Assembly (NCBI GenBank): GCA_002428055.1
Contig: DIZY01000046.1
Coordinates: 1,785-12,525 of the forward strand
Direction of reading: 5' to 3'
From: Helicobacteraceae bacterium UBA6016
GTDB lineage: Bacteria; Campylobacterota; Campylobacteria; Campylobacterales; UBA6016
DNA: 10,741 bases
Shown in pieces: positions 1 through 6,462 of this stretch. Within the stretch, counting starts at the first letter, position 1, and every line of letters begins with the position of its first letter. The notes beneath the pieces were generated by a model. The model made no database searches and had not been told where the DNA came from. It worked only from the letters and a program-made list of their open reading frames with translations. The position numbers and the translations under genes were made by a program.

Positions 1-220
1 GCCAAGCGTACTGAACGGTGACAAGCACAAAAAGTGTCCAAACCAATAGAGATAGTAGACCGAAAATATTTTCCATCGTCGGCTTCGTAAGTAGCATAAT
101 TACCGCAAATGTATATATTGGGCTCGTTCCGATGTCGCCATAGACTACGCCCAGCGACTTTATAACCATAAATTCGTTTTTTATTCTATCTCGAATTGTT
201 TTTGGGGTTTGCTGTTCCAA
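1..220 (-). CDS. kup: Kup-family potassium uptake transporter, N-terminal part
   Basis: The gene starts in this window and continues beyond the left edge, so only about 73 N-terminal residues are visible. After a short cytoplasmic leader (LEQQTPKTIRDRIKNEF) comes SLGVVYGDIGTSPIYTF, the signature first-helix motif of Kup/HAK potassium:proton symporters, followed by a second hydrophobic stretch (LLSLLVWTLFVLVTVQYAW). The family imports K+ across the inner membrane, driven by protons. No ATG lies between the upstream gene's stop and the motif. I place the start at the TTG at 218-220, with AGGAG upstream at a spacing of 10 nt. It begins 13 nt after the stop of the upstream gene, so it is probably cotranscribed with the potassium channel gene at 535-1572. 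The family call is firm; the exact start is less certain. Confidence 0.9.
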   Translation of the reverse strand, partial: MEQQTPKTIRDRIKNEFMVIKSLGVVYGDIGTSPIYTFAVIMLLTKPTMENIFGLLSLLVWTLFVLVTVQYAW

Positions 221-233
221 GCTCTCAACTCTC

Positions 234-545
234 CTATTTTATTAAAATCTTACATTGACTCGGTAGAAATATTGTACCGTCTTTTTTAAACCTGGCGCCG
301 CTACCGTCATTACGATATTCCCAACCCTTAGATATAGATATATCATCTTCCCTGCCACCGTCTATGCAGTTAATAGTTTTGCCGTTCAAAAATGCGCTTA
401 CCGTGGCATTGTTTTCTGCTCTTTTTTTAGAATTATAGCTTTGCGTCGCCAGATACACATTTATCAAGACTGCTATTATTAATATACACACAACCGCATA
501 ACCGATGTACGCATTGCCGATAATATGAATATTTCTAGTTTTCAT
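234..545 (-). CDS. Unknown single-pass membrane protein between K+ channel and Kup genes
   Basis: I do not recognise this 103-residue protein. A short basic N-terminus is followed by one hydrophobic helix at about residues 12-33 (YIGYAVVCILIIAVLINVYL). The remaining 65 or so residues are polar and probably periplasmic, with two cysteines (C60 and C98) that could form a disulfide, and a GWEYRNDGSGARF stretch that suggests a small beta-rich domain. The ATG lies inside the end of the potassium channel gene (11-nt overlap) and the kup start follows its stop by 13 nt, so the three genes look translationally coupled. A role with the neighbouring potassium proteins, such as a small accessory subunit, is only a guess from position. 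A pilin-like or signal-anchored exported protein would look similar. Confidence 0.65.
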   Translation of the reverse strand: MKTRNIHIIGNAYIGYAVVCILIIAVLINVYLATQSYNSKKRAENNATVSAFLNGKTINCIDGGREDDISISKGWEYRNDGSGARFKKDGTIFLPSQCKILIK

Positions 546-1572
546 TTGCCGCCGAATTTATTAAGCGTTCTATCTCCGTTCTGGCGCCCGGAGTTGTCAT
601 AAACACTAGCACATCGCCTTCACTTAGCTCATAATCGTCGCCGGGATTGTATGTCCAGTCTTCATCGTGTTTTATAGACATAAGCAGTGTATGAGGATGA
701 GTTTTTAGCTCCAATGCGGCAACTTTTTTGCCTGTCAAGCCCCGAGGAACCGCCACCTCTTCTATGCGAAGGTTTTTTTGCTTATCTCTGAGCATAATAT
801 CAAGAAAGGTAACGACTGTCGGGCGCACCATCTCACTTGCCATACGAAGACCGCCGATAAAAGTCGGCGATACTACCGAGTTGGCTCCTGCGTTTCTGGC
901 CTTGTCCATATTATTGCTATTATGGATACAGCATACTATTCGGATATTTTTGGCTATCTGACGAGCGGTTAAGACGATTACGAGGTTTATATTGTCATCA
1001 CCAGTTGCGACAAAAAGCCCTGCGGCTCTTTCTATAGCGGCTTGGCGGAGTATATTTTCATCCGTAGCGTCACCCTCTATGTGTGGTATATCGTAGACTT
1101 TAATAGCCCTCTCCAGTTTTTCAGGGCTAATATCCACCATCAGCGCCTCCCGCCCCGTTGTGGCAAGCTCGCCCAATATATGCTTGCCCACTCCGTCGAC
1201 GCCGCAAACTATATAATGGTCTTTTAGCTTCTCTATTCTTTTTTGCATATGTTTCCTTCTGAGGAAGTTGTTTAGATGCCCCTCGACCAAAAAAGCGGTA
1301 ACATTGGTAACGATATAGGTCATTGCGATAATGCCGGATATGGTGACGAAAATAGTAAAAGCCCTACCGTGCGGGGTGTTTGCCCCCTCTGTTATTTCGC
1401 CGTATCCTATGCCCGCTATCGTTATAACCGTCATAAATAGACTATCAAGCAATGTCGCATTGCCGTCACCTAATATCCAGTATCCGACCGTAGCCACGGC
1501 AAACACGGTAATAAGGGCGGCAAAGGCGTACGCAAAGTTGCGTAGGCTTTCCTTTAGTTTATCATTATTCAT
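535..1572 (-). CDS. Two-TM potassium channel with RCK (TrkA-N/TrkA-C) domains
   Basis: This 345-residue protein has the MthK/GsuK architecture. It has TM1 at about 13-35, a pore loop with filter at 48-59 (TVITIAGIGYGE), and TM2 at about 71-96. An RCK N-terminal Rossmann domain starts at 119 (YIVCGVDGVGKHI, glycine-rich loop; acidic D147 after the second strand). An RCK C-terminal domain spans about 266-337. Four subunits would form an inner-membrane K+ pore gated by a cytoplasmic RCK ring that senses ligands or nucleotides. The selectivity filter is unusual: the threonine of the usual TVGYG is glycine (G54) and the motif ends in E59. No clear Shine-Dalgarno site precedes the ATG, and the upstream glycosylase gene ends 9 nt before it, so translation may depend on coupling. 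The following small gene overlaps its end. Whether the channel works in K+ uptake or efflux cannot be read from sequence. Confidence 0.9.
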   Translation of the reverse strand: MNNDKLKESLRNFAYAFAALITVFAVATVGYWILGDGNATLLDSLFMTVITIAGIGYGEITEGANTPHGRAFTIFVTISGIIAMTYIVTNVTAFLVEGHLNNFLRRKHMQKRIEKLKDHYIVCGVDGVGKHILGELATTGREALMVDISPEKLERAIKVYDIPHIEGDATDENILRQAAIERAAGLFVATGDDNINLVIVLTARQIAKNIRIVCCIHNSNNMDKARNAGANSVVSPTFIGGLRMASEMVRPTVVTFLDIMLRDKQKNLRIEEVAVPRGLTGKKVAALELKTHPHTLLMSIKHDEDWTYNPGDDYELSEGDVLVFMTTPGARTEIERLINSAANEN

Positions 1573-1581
1573 AACATGATT

Positions 1582-2079
1582 TTAACGATTAAAACTAAAA
1601 CCAAGCAATATTTTCTGCCAAGCAAAAAGTTTTGAGGCAAAATCCATCGCCGCATACGCTGGCGACGGAGACGGCAAAAGGGTCGTAGGCAAATCGATGT
1701 GCAAAAAGTACTTAAAATAGAGCTTTTCGGCGGTGCGCCCCGTGAAGAGTATCCGTTTGATATTCGGATATTTCACAAATAACTCCTCTATATTATTTGG
1801 CAATATATTTTTTAGGTTTGCGTCAGAGGAGTTTGTCCGCTCGCACGAGGCCGCCACATCCCAAAGGGCAATTTTTGCGCTCTTCAAAAGCTCAATACGC
1901 TCCTCTTTTGTCTCTGCTTTTGCGCCGTAAATCTTTGAAAGCAGTCGCCAAAACTGATTTTTTGGATGGGCGTAGTAAAACTCCTCTTCAAATGATTTTA
2001 GACTCGGAAAACTGCCGAGTATCAGCGTATTGGAGTCTTCAAATGCAATTGGTTCAAGCGGGTGAAAAAATATACCCAT
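1582..2079 (-). CDS. Hypoxanthine-type DNA glycosylase (UDG superfamily, family 6-like)
   Basis: This 165-residue protein matches the deoxyinosine/hypoxanthine-DNA glycosylase branch of the uracil-DNA glycosylase superfamily. Visible motifs are LILGSFPS at 19-26, FYYAHPKNQFW at 34-44, ALWDVAASCERTNSSD at 71-86, and LPSPSPAYA at 135-143. In this family the asparagine of the HPxNxFW segment (here N41) is reported as the catalytic residue. The enzyme would excise deaminated bases, chiefly hypoxanthine, from DNA in the cytoplasm to start base excision repair. Length fits the family. The ATG has AGGAG upstream at 9-nt spacing; another ATG 7 nt further upstream is out of frame. It heads the minus-strand cluster leading into the potassium channel gene, an odd functional pairing. 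Substrate preference (hypoxanthine versus uracil) is inferred from motifs only. Confidence 0.85.
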   Translation of the reverse strand: MGIFFHPLEPIAFEDSNTLILGSFPSLKSFEEEFYYAHPKNQFWRLLSKIYGAKAETKEERIELLKSAKIALWDVAASCERTNSSDANLKNILPNNIEELFVKYPNIKRILFTGRTAEKLYFKYFLHIDLPTTLLPSPSPAYAAMDFASKLFAWQKILLGFSFNR

Positions 2080-2140
2080 TTTGCATCGCTCCTGTAGTAT
2101 AATGAAAAATATAGATTTGATGTATTTTATCTATTTATAA

Positions 2141-2195
2141 ATCAATCAAATTATCTTATTTTTAAACAAAAAATGATTATAATTAACTGATTGAT
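2141..2195. repeat. Spaced 8-bp inverted repeat flanking the sorA -10
   Basis: ATCAATCA at 2141-2148 and its exact reverse complement TGATTGAT at 2188-2195 flank the putative sorA -10, with 39 bp between the arms. It could be a pair of half-sites for a regulator acting on the divergent promoters. In a region this AT-rich it could also be chance. Confidence 0.25.
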
Positions 2196-2204
2196 ACAGA
2201 GGAG
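2174..2204 (+). promoter_or_regulatory. Probable promoter -10 and ribosome binding site of sorA
   Basis: The 131-bp divergent intergenic region is very AT-rich. TGATTATAAT at 2174-2183 gives a good -10 hexamer (TATAAT, 2178-2183) with an upstream TG, the form typical of Campylobacterota housekeeping promoters, which often lack a clear -35. AGAGGAG at 2198-2204 is a strong ribosome binding site 6 nt before the sorA ATG. The leftward promoter for the glycosylase cluster must lie in the same region, but I could not choose a convincing -10 for it. Confidence 0.55.
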
Positions 2205-2210
2205 CACGAG

Positions 2211-3416
2211 ATGAGCAATTTGACAAGAAGAGGATTTTTGGGTGCGGGACTCGCTATGACGGCGGCTTCGCTTTTTGGCAAAGACGAAAAAGCGGCAGCT
2301 TCAAGTGATACTTTTACGCCGCCTTCCATTGCATTTCCCCAAAAAAAACCACTCAAAACTATATCCGACAGACCTCCACTCTTAGAGTCGCCGAGAGATA
2401 TTTTTACTAATGTCATTACACCAAACGACCAGTTTTTTGTCAGATGGCATATGCCGGACATCCCGACATTCGTAGACCTTAATACCTTTAGACTGGAGGT
2501 CAAAGGTACGGTAAACAAACCGCTTAGCCTAAGCGTAGACGACCTCAAATCAAAATTTGAACCCGCAGAGATAACCTCCGTACTCCAATGCGGCGGAAAC
2601 AGCAGAAGCTTTTATGCGCATCCGAGGCACGGCGTGCAGTGGCAGCACGGGGCAATGGGGTGCGCCGTGTGGAAAGGCGTAAAACTAAAAGACCTGCTAC
2701 ATGCGGCTGGATTACAGCCAAACGCTTCGTGGGTAGGCGTAAACGGGCTTGAAAAGCCGGCTGTTGACGCTACGCCGAAATTTTTCCGCGAAATGGCAGT
2801 TGACGAAGCGCTGACGGAAAATATCATCGTAGCCTACGAGATGAACGGCGAAGATTTACCTTATCTCAACGGCTTTCCGCTTAGATTGGTCATTCCTGGA
2901 CACTTCTCTGATAGTTGGGTCAAGATGCTCTCCGAAATCACGGTAATGGATAAATACAGAAACTCGTTTTTTATGGATGTCGCCTACACCGTACCCGCCA
3001 ATGACTGCGAGTGCGTCACGCCGGGTGTGGACTTTGAGTACAAGAGAAAACCGATAGCGGTAATGAAAGTAAAATCGGTCATAGGCTACCCAACCCCAAA
3101 TACCCTAATCAAAAAAGGCTCAAGGGTGCAGATACAAGGTATCGCTTTTGACGAAGGATACGGTATCAAAGAGGTGATGATCTCGCTTGACAAAGGCAAG
3201 ACATGGGGCGCCACGAGACTTGAAAAAGAGATAGGCAAATACTCGTATAGAAAATGGGTGTTTGATTGGGAAGCGAAAACAAAAGGCGAGCAGACGATAA
3301 TGGTGCGTGCCATTAATAAAATAGGCAGAATACAACCTCTAGCGAGCGAAATAGGCTGGAATGCGGGCGGATACCAGTACAACGCCGTAGATAGCGTAAG
3401 CGTTAGAATAGTGTGA
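2211..3416 (+). CDS. sorA: SorA, periplasmic molybdenum sulfite:cytochrome c oxidoreductase
   Basis: This 401-residue protein is a bacterial sulfite dehydrogenase of the sulfite-oxidase family. It oxidises sulfite to sulfate in the periplasm and gives electrons to a c-type cytochrome. The N-terminus carries a twin-arginine signal (LTRRGFLGAG; R6, R7), matching export of a folded molybdenum-cofactor enzyme. The Oxidored_molyb domain covers roughly residues 65-255, with the active-site FFVRWH (R78, H80) and the molybdenum-binding cysteine C127 in LQCGGNSR. GFPLRLVIPGHFSDSWVK at 221-238 is also typical. The C-terminal Mo-co dimerisation domain runs about 275-400. The cytochrome subunit gene follows within 14 nt, as in Starkeya SorAB and Campylobacter jejuni Cj0005c/Cj0004c. 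Start chosen from the strong AGAGGAG site. The active-site set appears complete, so the enzyme is probably functional. Confidence 0.95.
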   Translation: MSNLTRRGFLGAGLAMTAASLFGKDEKAAASSDTFTPPSIAFPQKKPLKTISDRPPLLESPRDIFTNVITPNDQFFVRWHMPDIPTFVDLNTFRLEVKGTVNKPLSLSVDDLKSKFEPAEITSVLQCGGNSRSFYAHPRHGVQWQHGAMGCAVWKGVKLKDLLHAAGLQPNASWVGVNGLEKPAVDATPKFFREMAVDEALTENIIVAYEMNGEDLPYLNGFPLRLVIPGHFSDSWVKMLSEITVMDKYRNSFFMDVAYTVPANDCECVTPGVDFEYKRKPIAVMKVKSVIGYPTPNTLIKKGSRVQIQGIAFDEGYGIKEVMISLDKGKTWGATRLEKEIGKYSYRKWVFDWEAKTKGEQTIMVRAINKIGRIQPLASEIGWNAGGYQYNAVDSVSVRIV

Positions 3417-3430
3417 GGATGAGGACGAAG

Positions 3431-3736
3431 ATGAAGAAAATTATATTATCGGCGGCGATTGCCGCTACGGGAGCGTTTGCGCAAGTAGACAAACCGATAG
3501 AGATGCCCTACTACGACTATCCGATGGTGCAAAAAGACCACTATGAAGTCGTAGCGGCAAACTGCCTTACATGCCACTCATTCGGCTATGTACTAAACCA
3601 AGGCAAACACAGAAACCGCTCATATTGGACGGGAACGGTTCGTAAAATGGTGGATGAATTTAAGGCTCCGATTTCAAAAGAGGATAGCCAAATTATCATC
3701 AATTACCTTGTTAAAAACTATGGGGATGGCAAATAG
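3431..3736 (+). CDS. sorB: SorB, monoheme cytochrome c subunit of sulfite dehydrogenase
   Basis: This 101-residue exported cytochrome is the natural electron acceptor and partner of SorA. A Sec signal peptide (MKKIILSAAIAATGAFA) is followed by a mature domain with one heme c site, CLTCH (C45, C48, H49). M73 in VRKMVDEFKAPIS is the likely distal heme ligand. I chose the ATG at 3431 because GAGG lies 6 nt upstream and it gives a normal signal peptide. The upstream in-frame GTG (3413) and ATG (3419) overlap or abut the sorA stop and have poor ribosome site spacing. Electrons would pass to a high-potential periplasmic cytochrome and then to a terminal oxidase (family knowledge). The mntP gene follows after 6 nt. 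Confidence 0.9.
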   Translation: MKKIILSAAIAATGAFAQVDKPIEMPYYDYPMVQKDHYEVVAANCLTCHSFGYVLNQGKHRNRSYWTGTVRKMVDEFKAPISKEDSQIIINYLVKNYGDGK

Positions 3737-3742
3737 CCGGAT

Positions 3743-4300
3743 ATGGGAGTTGAGATATTTTTGATTGCCGTTGGGCTTGCTATGGATGCCGCCGCCGTCT
3801 CGATGGCGATAGGAGCTAGACACAAGAGCATCGGGCGGGCAGCCGTGCTGAAGCCCTCCGCCATGTTTGGACTATTTCAGGGAGTTATGCCGCTCATAGG
3901 CTTTGCCGTGGCTCTCGCTTTTGCCGGTGTCGTGGAGGCTTATGACCACTATATATCGTTTGTTATTTTGGCGGTTCTTGGGCTCAAGATGATATATGAA
4001 GGGCTACATGAGGGCGAAGAGGAAAAAGAGGTCGGACTTGGGCTCAAGCTTCTTACTGTGCTTGCTATCGCTACCAGTATAGACGCTCTTGCAGTCGGAG
4101 CCACGCTTGCATTTTTGAACCAAAATATTTTGCTTAGCGCTTTTATCATAGCGGCGGTCACATTCGCCCTCTCTGCCGTCTCCGTCGTTATCGGACACAA
4201 GATAGGCGAAAGATTGGAGAGCAAAGCGGAGATATTCGGAGGAGCGGTTCTTATCTTTATCGGCTCAAAAATTCTTGTGGAGCACTTGGGGCTTATTTAG
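3743..4300 (+). CDS. mntP: MntP-type manganese efflux pump
   Basis: This 185-residue, almost entirely hydrophobic protein has the MntP (formerly DUF204/YebN) arrangement of two related three-helix halves. The halves carry matching motifs: AVGLAMDAAAVSMAIGA near residue 9 with D15, and IATSIDALAVGATLAF near 109 with D114. These acidic residues are needed for Mn2+ export in E. coli MntP. Length matches the family (about 185-190). It exports excess Mn2+ across the inner membrane. It lies 6 nt after sorB and so is probably cotranscribed with sorAB, though no functional link to sulfite oxidation is evident. Its ribosome binding site is weak (GG at -3, or a G-rich stretch about 15 nt upstream), which suggests coupling to sorB. 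Its stop overlaps by 8 bp the end of the convergent cytochrome gene. Confidence 0.92.
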   Translation: MGVEIFLIAVGLAMDAAAVSMAIGARHKSIGRAAVLKPSAMFGLFQGVMPLIGFAVALAFAGVVEAYDHYISFVILAVLGLKMIYEGLHEGEEEKEVGLGLKLLTVLAIATSIDALAVGATLAFLNQNILLSAFIIAAVTFALSAVSVVIGHKIGERLESKAEIFGGAVLIFIGSKILVEHLGLI

Positions 4301-4658
4301 CTCCCAAGCCTGCCACAAAAGAGGCTAGCTCCTCTTTGTTTGCTTCGCTAAGAGTCGAAAAATCCGCTGTTAGCTTCACGCCTTCGCCGAATTCTCCCTC
4401 TTTATGTGCTTTTATCTTGACTAACGCCTCTTCTTTTGCCATTCCCGCTATTTTTTTCGGATACGCAGCTGCGCCTTCGCCTTTTACGCCGTGGCACATT
4501 GAGCATTTAACGCCGTAAAGCACCTGTGCGCTCTCTTTGTTTTTGACAGCCTCTGCGGCGCTAGGTTGCATGTATGCAAACACCACTTTATCGACAAATA
4601 CGACAAGCGGCAAGAAAAGCAAAATGGCGATTATTAGTTTGTAATGTCTTTTTAACAC
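4293..4658 (-). CDS. Membrane-anchored monoheme class I cytochrome c
   Basis: This 121-residue protein has an N-terminal uncleaved-looking anchor helix (about 7-28) and a periplasmic heme domain with CSMCH (C52, C55, H56) in the KCSMCHGVKGEG setting of small class I cytochromes. It should carry single electrons at the outer face of the inner membrane; the partner is unknown. The C-terminal part (GVKLTADFSTLSEANKEELASFVAGL) keeps the usual LS.AN..ELA.FV helix but lacks a methionine where the distal ligand normally lies. M73 is the only downstream Met. Translation probably starts at the GTG (4656-4658) directly abutting the purT stop codon, which implies strong coupling to purT although the functions seem unrelated. 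The 3' end overlaps mntP by 8 bp. Confidence 0.85.
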   Translation of the reverse strand: MLKRHYKLIIAILLFLPLVVFVDKVVFAYMQPSAAEAVKNKESAQVLYGVKCSMCHGVKGEGAAAYPKKIAGMAKEEALVKIKAHKEGEFGEGVKLTADFSTLSEANKEELASFVAGLGAK

Positions 4659-5825
4659 CTATTTTTCCGTTATCTTTTCTACGAGCAGGGCGGCTTTTTC
4701 TTTCGCCGCCTCCGCGCTCTCATCCGCCACAAGTACGACCGCCATTCTGCGCCCTTCGTGGCTTTCAGGCTTGCCAAACACTCTTACCTCGCTAGTTGTC
4801 GTGAAAAGCTCATTTGGAATATCAAATTTCGGATCATGACACTCGGCTTTTGCTTTATATGCAGCGCTCGCACCGGGAGTCAAAAATCTAAAGCCAAGAG
4901 GCAATCCAAGAACCGCTCTAAGATGCAAAGCAAACTCGCTCGCACTCTGAGTCGTCATCGTCACCATTCCCGTATCGTGCGGTCTAGGGCTAACTTCGCT
5001 GAAATACACCTCATCACCCGCCACGAACAGCTCAACGCCGAATATCCCTCTGCCGCCCAATCCGTCCGTGACCGTCTTGGCTATGTGCTTTGCCTTCTCT
5101 AGCGCACTCTCGGACATCGCCATCGGCTGCCATGAGTAGATATAGTCGCCGTCTCGCTGAATATGTCCGATAGGTTCGCAAAATACGGTCTCGTTCTCGG
5201 TTCTAGCAGTCAAAAGCGTAATTTCGTAGTCAAATCTGATAAACTCTTCGACTATTATCTCGCTCGCATCCCCTCTCGCCTCTTTGGCGTGTTCAAAGCA
5301 TTTTGTGACCTCCTCGGGCGCACGACACACGCTCTGCCCGTGACCTGAGCTACTCATAACCGGCTTGATGACGCAAGGATACCCCATCTCGTCCGCCGCC
5401 GCTTTTAGCTCAGCCTCCGTCTTTGCAAACTTAAATCCGCTTGTTTTGAGCCCCAGCTCAACCGCCGCAAACTCTCGTATTCCTTTGCGGTTCATTGTCA
5501 GGCTCACCGCTCTAGCGTTCGGAATAATATGAAATCCCTCTTTTTCCGCCTCAAACAGAGCGTCTATGCTGATAGCCTCGACCTCCGGCAGAATATATGT
5601 CGGCTTCTCCGCGCGTATAAGCGTAAGCAGTTGCTCTTTATTTTTCATATCTATCGCATAAGCTTTTGTAGCAACAAGCTGTGCCGGAGCATTCTCATAT
5701 TTGTCTACGGCAACGACTTCACACCCAAGGCGAAGAGCTTCGATAGCCACCTCTTTGCCAAGCTCTCCCGAACCTAAAAGCATTATTTTTATTGCGCCGT
5801 CTTTAAAAGGTGTGGCAAATATCAT
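4659..5825 (-). CDS. purT: PurT, formate-dependent phosphoribosylglycinamide formyltransferase
   Basis: This 388-residue ATP-grasp enzyme (E. coli PurT is 392) makes formyl-GAR from GAR, formate and ATP, the third step of purine synthesis, without needing formyl-tetrahydrofolate. The N-terminal substrate-binding part has IMLLGSGELGKEVAIEA (14-30), ILPEVEAI (78-85) and LTMNRKGIREFAA (109-121). The ATP-grasp domain has CVIKPVMSSSGHGQS (151-165) and EEFIRFDYEITLL (193-205). Mg2+ ligands are E265 and E277 in FSEVSPRPHDTGM. The glycine-rich ATP loop reads SSSGHGQS, where E. coli has SSSGKGQT, so a loop lysine is histidine. A TAAGG about 8 nt upstream could be the ribosome site for the ATG at 5823-5825. 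The N-terminal extension before MLLGSGELG matches the E. coli protein, supporting this start. Confidence 0.96.
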   Translation of the reverse strand: MIFATPFKDGAIKIMLLGSGELGKEVAIEALRLGCEVVAVDKYENAPAQLVATKAYAIDMKNKEQLLTLIRAEKPTYILPEVEAISIDALFEAEKEGFHIIPNARAVSLTMNRKGIREFAAVELGLKTSGFKFAKTEAELKAAADEMGYPCVIKPVMSSSGHGQSVCRAPEEVTKCFEHAKEARGDASEIIVEEFIRFDYEITLLTARTENETVFCEPIGHIQRDGDYIYSWQPMAMSESALEKAKHIAKTVTDGLGGRGIFGVELFVAGDEVYFSEVSPRPHDTGMVTMTTQSASEFALHLRAVLGLPLGFRFLTPGASAAYKAKAECHDPKFDIPNELFTTTSEVRVFGKPESHEGRRMAVVLVADESAEAAKEKAALLVEKITEK

Positions 5826-5913
5826 CCTAAAAGCCTTATAAAAAATTTGGGGTATTTTAGCGTGAATAAACGCAAAATATTTTTTAGGAATTTTTACTAT
5901 TTAAGATATATTT

Positions 5914-5923
5914 TGAGTATAAT
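5914..5923 (+). promoter_or_regulatory. Probable -10 region of the ferritin-like/ankyrin operon
   Basis: TGAGTATAAT at 5914-5923 includes a consensus TATAAT (5918-5923) preceded by TG, in an AT-rich upstream region with T-runs, as in Campylobacterota sigma70 promoters. It lies about 24 bp before the candidate start codons, leaving a short leader containing GGAGG. The 121-bp gap also holds the divergent purT promoter, for which I see only weak candidates. Confidence 0.55.
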
Positions 5924-5941
5924 CGTTTATCAAACTAATTC

Positions 5942-5955
5942 GGAGGTTGACAACG
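5942..5955 (+). promoter_or_regulatory. Ribosome binding site with an ambiguous start codon (TTG or ACG)
   Basis: GGAGG at 5942-5946 is a strong Shine-Dalgarno site. The only standard in-frame start is the TTG at 5947-5949, which follows with zero spacing. Two codons later an ACG at 5953-5955 sits 6 nt from GGAGG, the ideal distance, and is one T-to-C change away from ATG. Upstream in this frame there is a TAA at 5920 and no ATG, GTG or TTG before 5947. Confidence 0.5.
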
Positions 5956-6462
5956 GGTTCATACGGCAGAAGCATCGTAAAAGGAAATGTCGAGGAGATA
6001 GTAACGCTACTAAACAGAGCGTATGCCGATGAGTGGTTGGCGCATTATCAGTACTGGATAGGCTCAAAAGTCGTGAAGGGAATCATGAAAGAGGCGGTCA
6101 TAGCAGAGCTGGTGCAACATGCCGCAGATGAGCTAAGACACGCCACGATGGTGGCGGATAGGATAATTCAACTAGGCGGCACACCGCTCCTTCATCCCAA
6201 AGATTGGCTTGCAAATACTATTTGCGGCTATGACGCTCCCGAAAATCCGCAGGTGCTGGAGGTGCTCGCCCAAAACATCAAAGGTGAACAGTGCGCAATC
6301 AGCGTGTACGAACAGCTTGCGGCATTGACAAAAGATAGAGACATCGTAACATTCAATATCGCCAATCAGATAATGGCGGACGAGGTGCTTCACGAAGAGG
6401 AGCTACAGGCGTTAGAAGAGGATATACAAGGCTTTATTGACAGCTTCAAAGGCAAAATATGA
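5947..6462 (+). CDS. DPSL-type ferritin-like protein ('thioferritin')
   Basis: This roughly 171-residue, all-helical diiron protein resembles the Dps-like DPSL group, which assembles into small cages that use peroxide to oxidise and store iron, protecting DNA from oxidative damage. Candidate ligands are E29 in AYADEWLAHYQYW, E62 and H65 in ADELRHA, E114 in KGEQCAISVYEQ, and E146 and H149 in ADEVLHEEE, giving the bacterioferritin-like E..ExxH pattern twice. Two cysteines, C93 (ICGYDAPENP) and C116, match the cysteine pair that defines the DPSL/thioferritin class. The N-terminus SYGRSIV is family-like, so the reading frame is right although the start codon is anomalous (see the start-site entry). 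The stop overlaps the next gene's ATG by 4 bp. Coordinates assume the TTG start; an ACG start would remove two residues. Confidence 0.85.
   Translation: MTTGSYGRSIVKGNVEEIVTLLNRAYADEWLAHYQYWIGSKVVKGIMKEAVIAELVQHAADELRHATMVADRIIQLGGTPLLHPKDWLANTICGYDAPENPQVLEVLAQNIKGEQCAISVYEQLAALTKDRDIVTFNIANQIMADEVLHEEELQALEEDIQGFIDSFKGKI

Noticed and set aside
2183..2548. Minus-strand ORF of 121 codons opposite the start of sorA
   Set aside because: It lies wholly opposite well-supported sorA sequence, has low-complexity serine/leucine-rich translation and no recognisable motif; a shadow of the real gene.
3413..3430. Longer sorB starting at GTG 3413 or ATG 3419
   Set aside because: These starts add a charged MRMRTK-type extension before a normal signal peptide and have poor ribosome site spacing; ATG 3431 with GAGG 6 nt upstream fits better.
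4758..5102. Plus-strand ORF of 114 codons inside purT
   Set aside because: Opposite the conserved ATP-grasp coding sequence, basic and motif-free; judged a shadow ORF.
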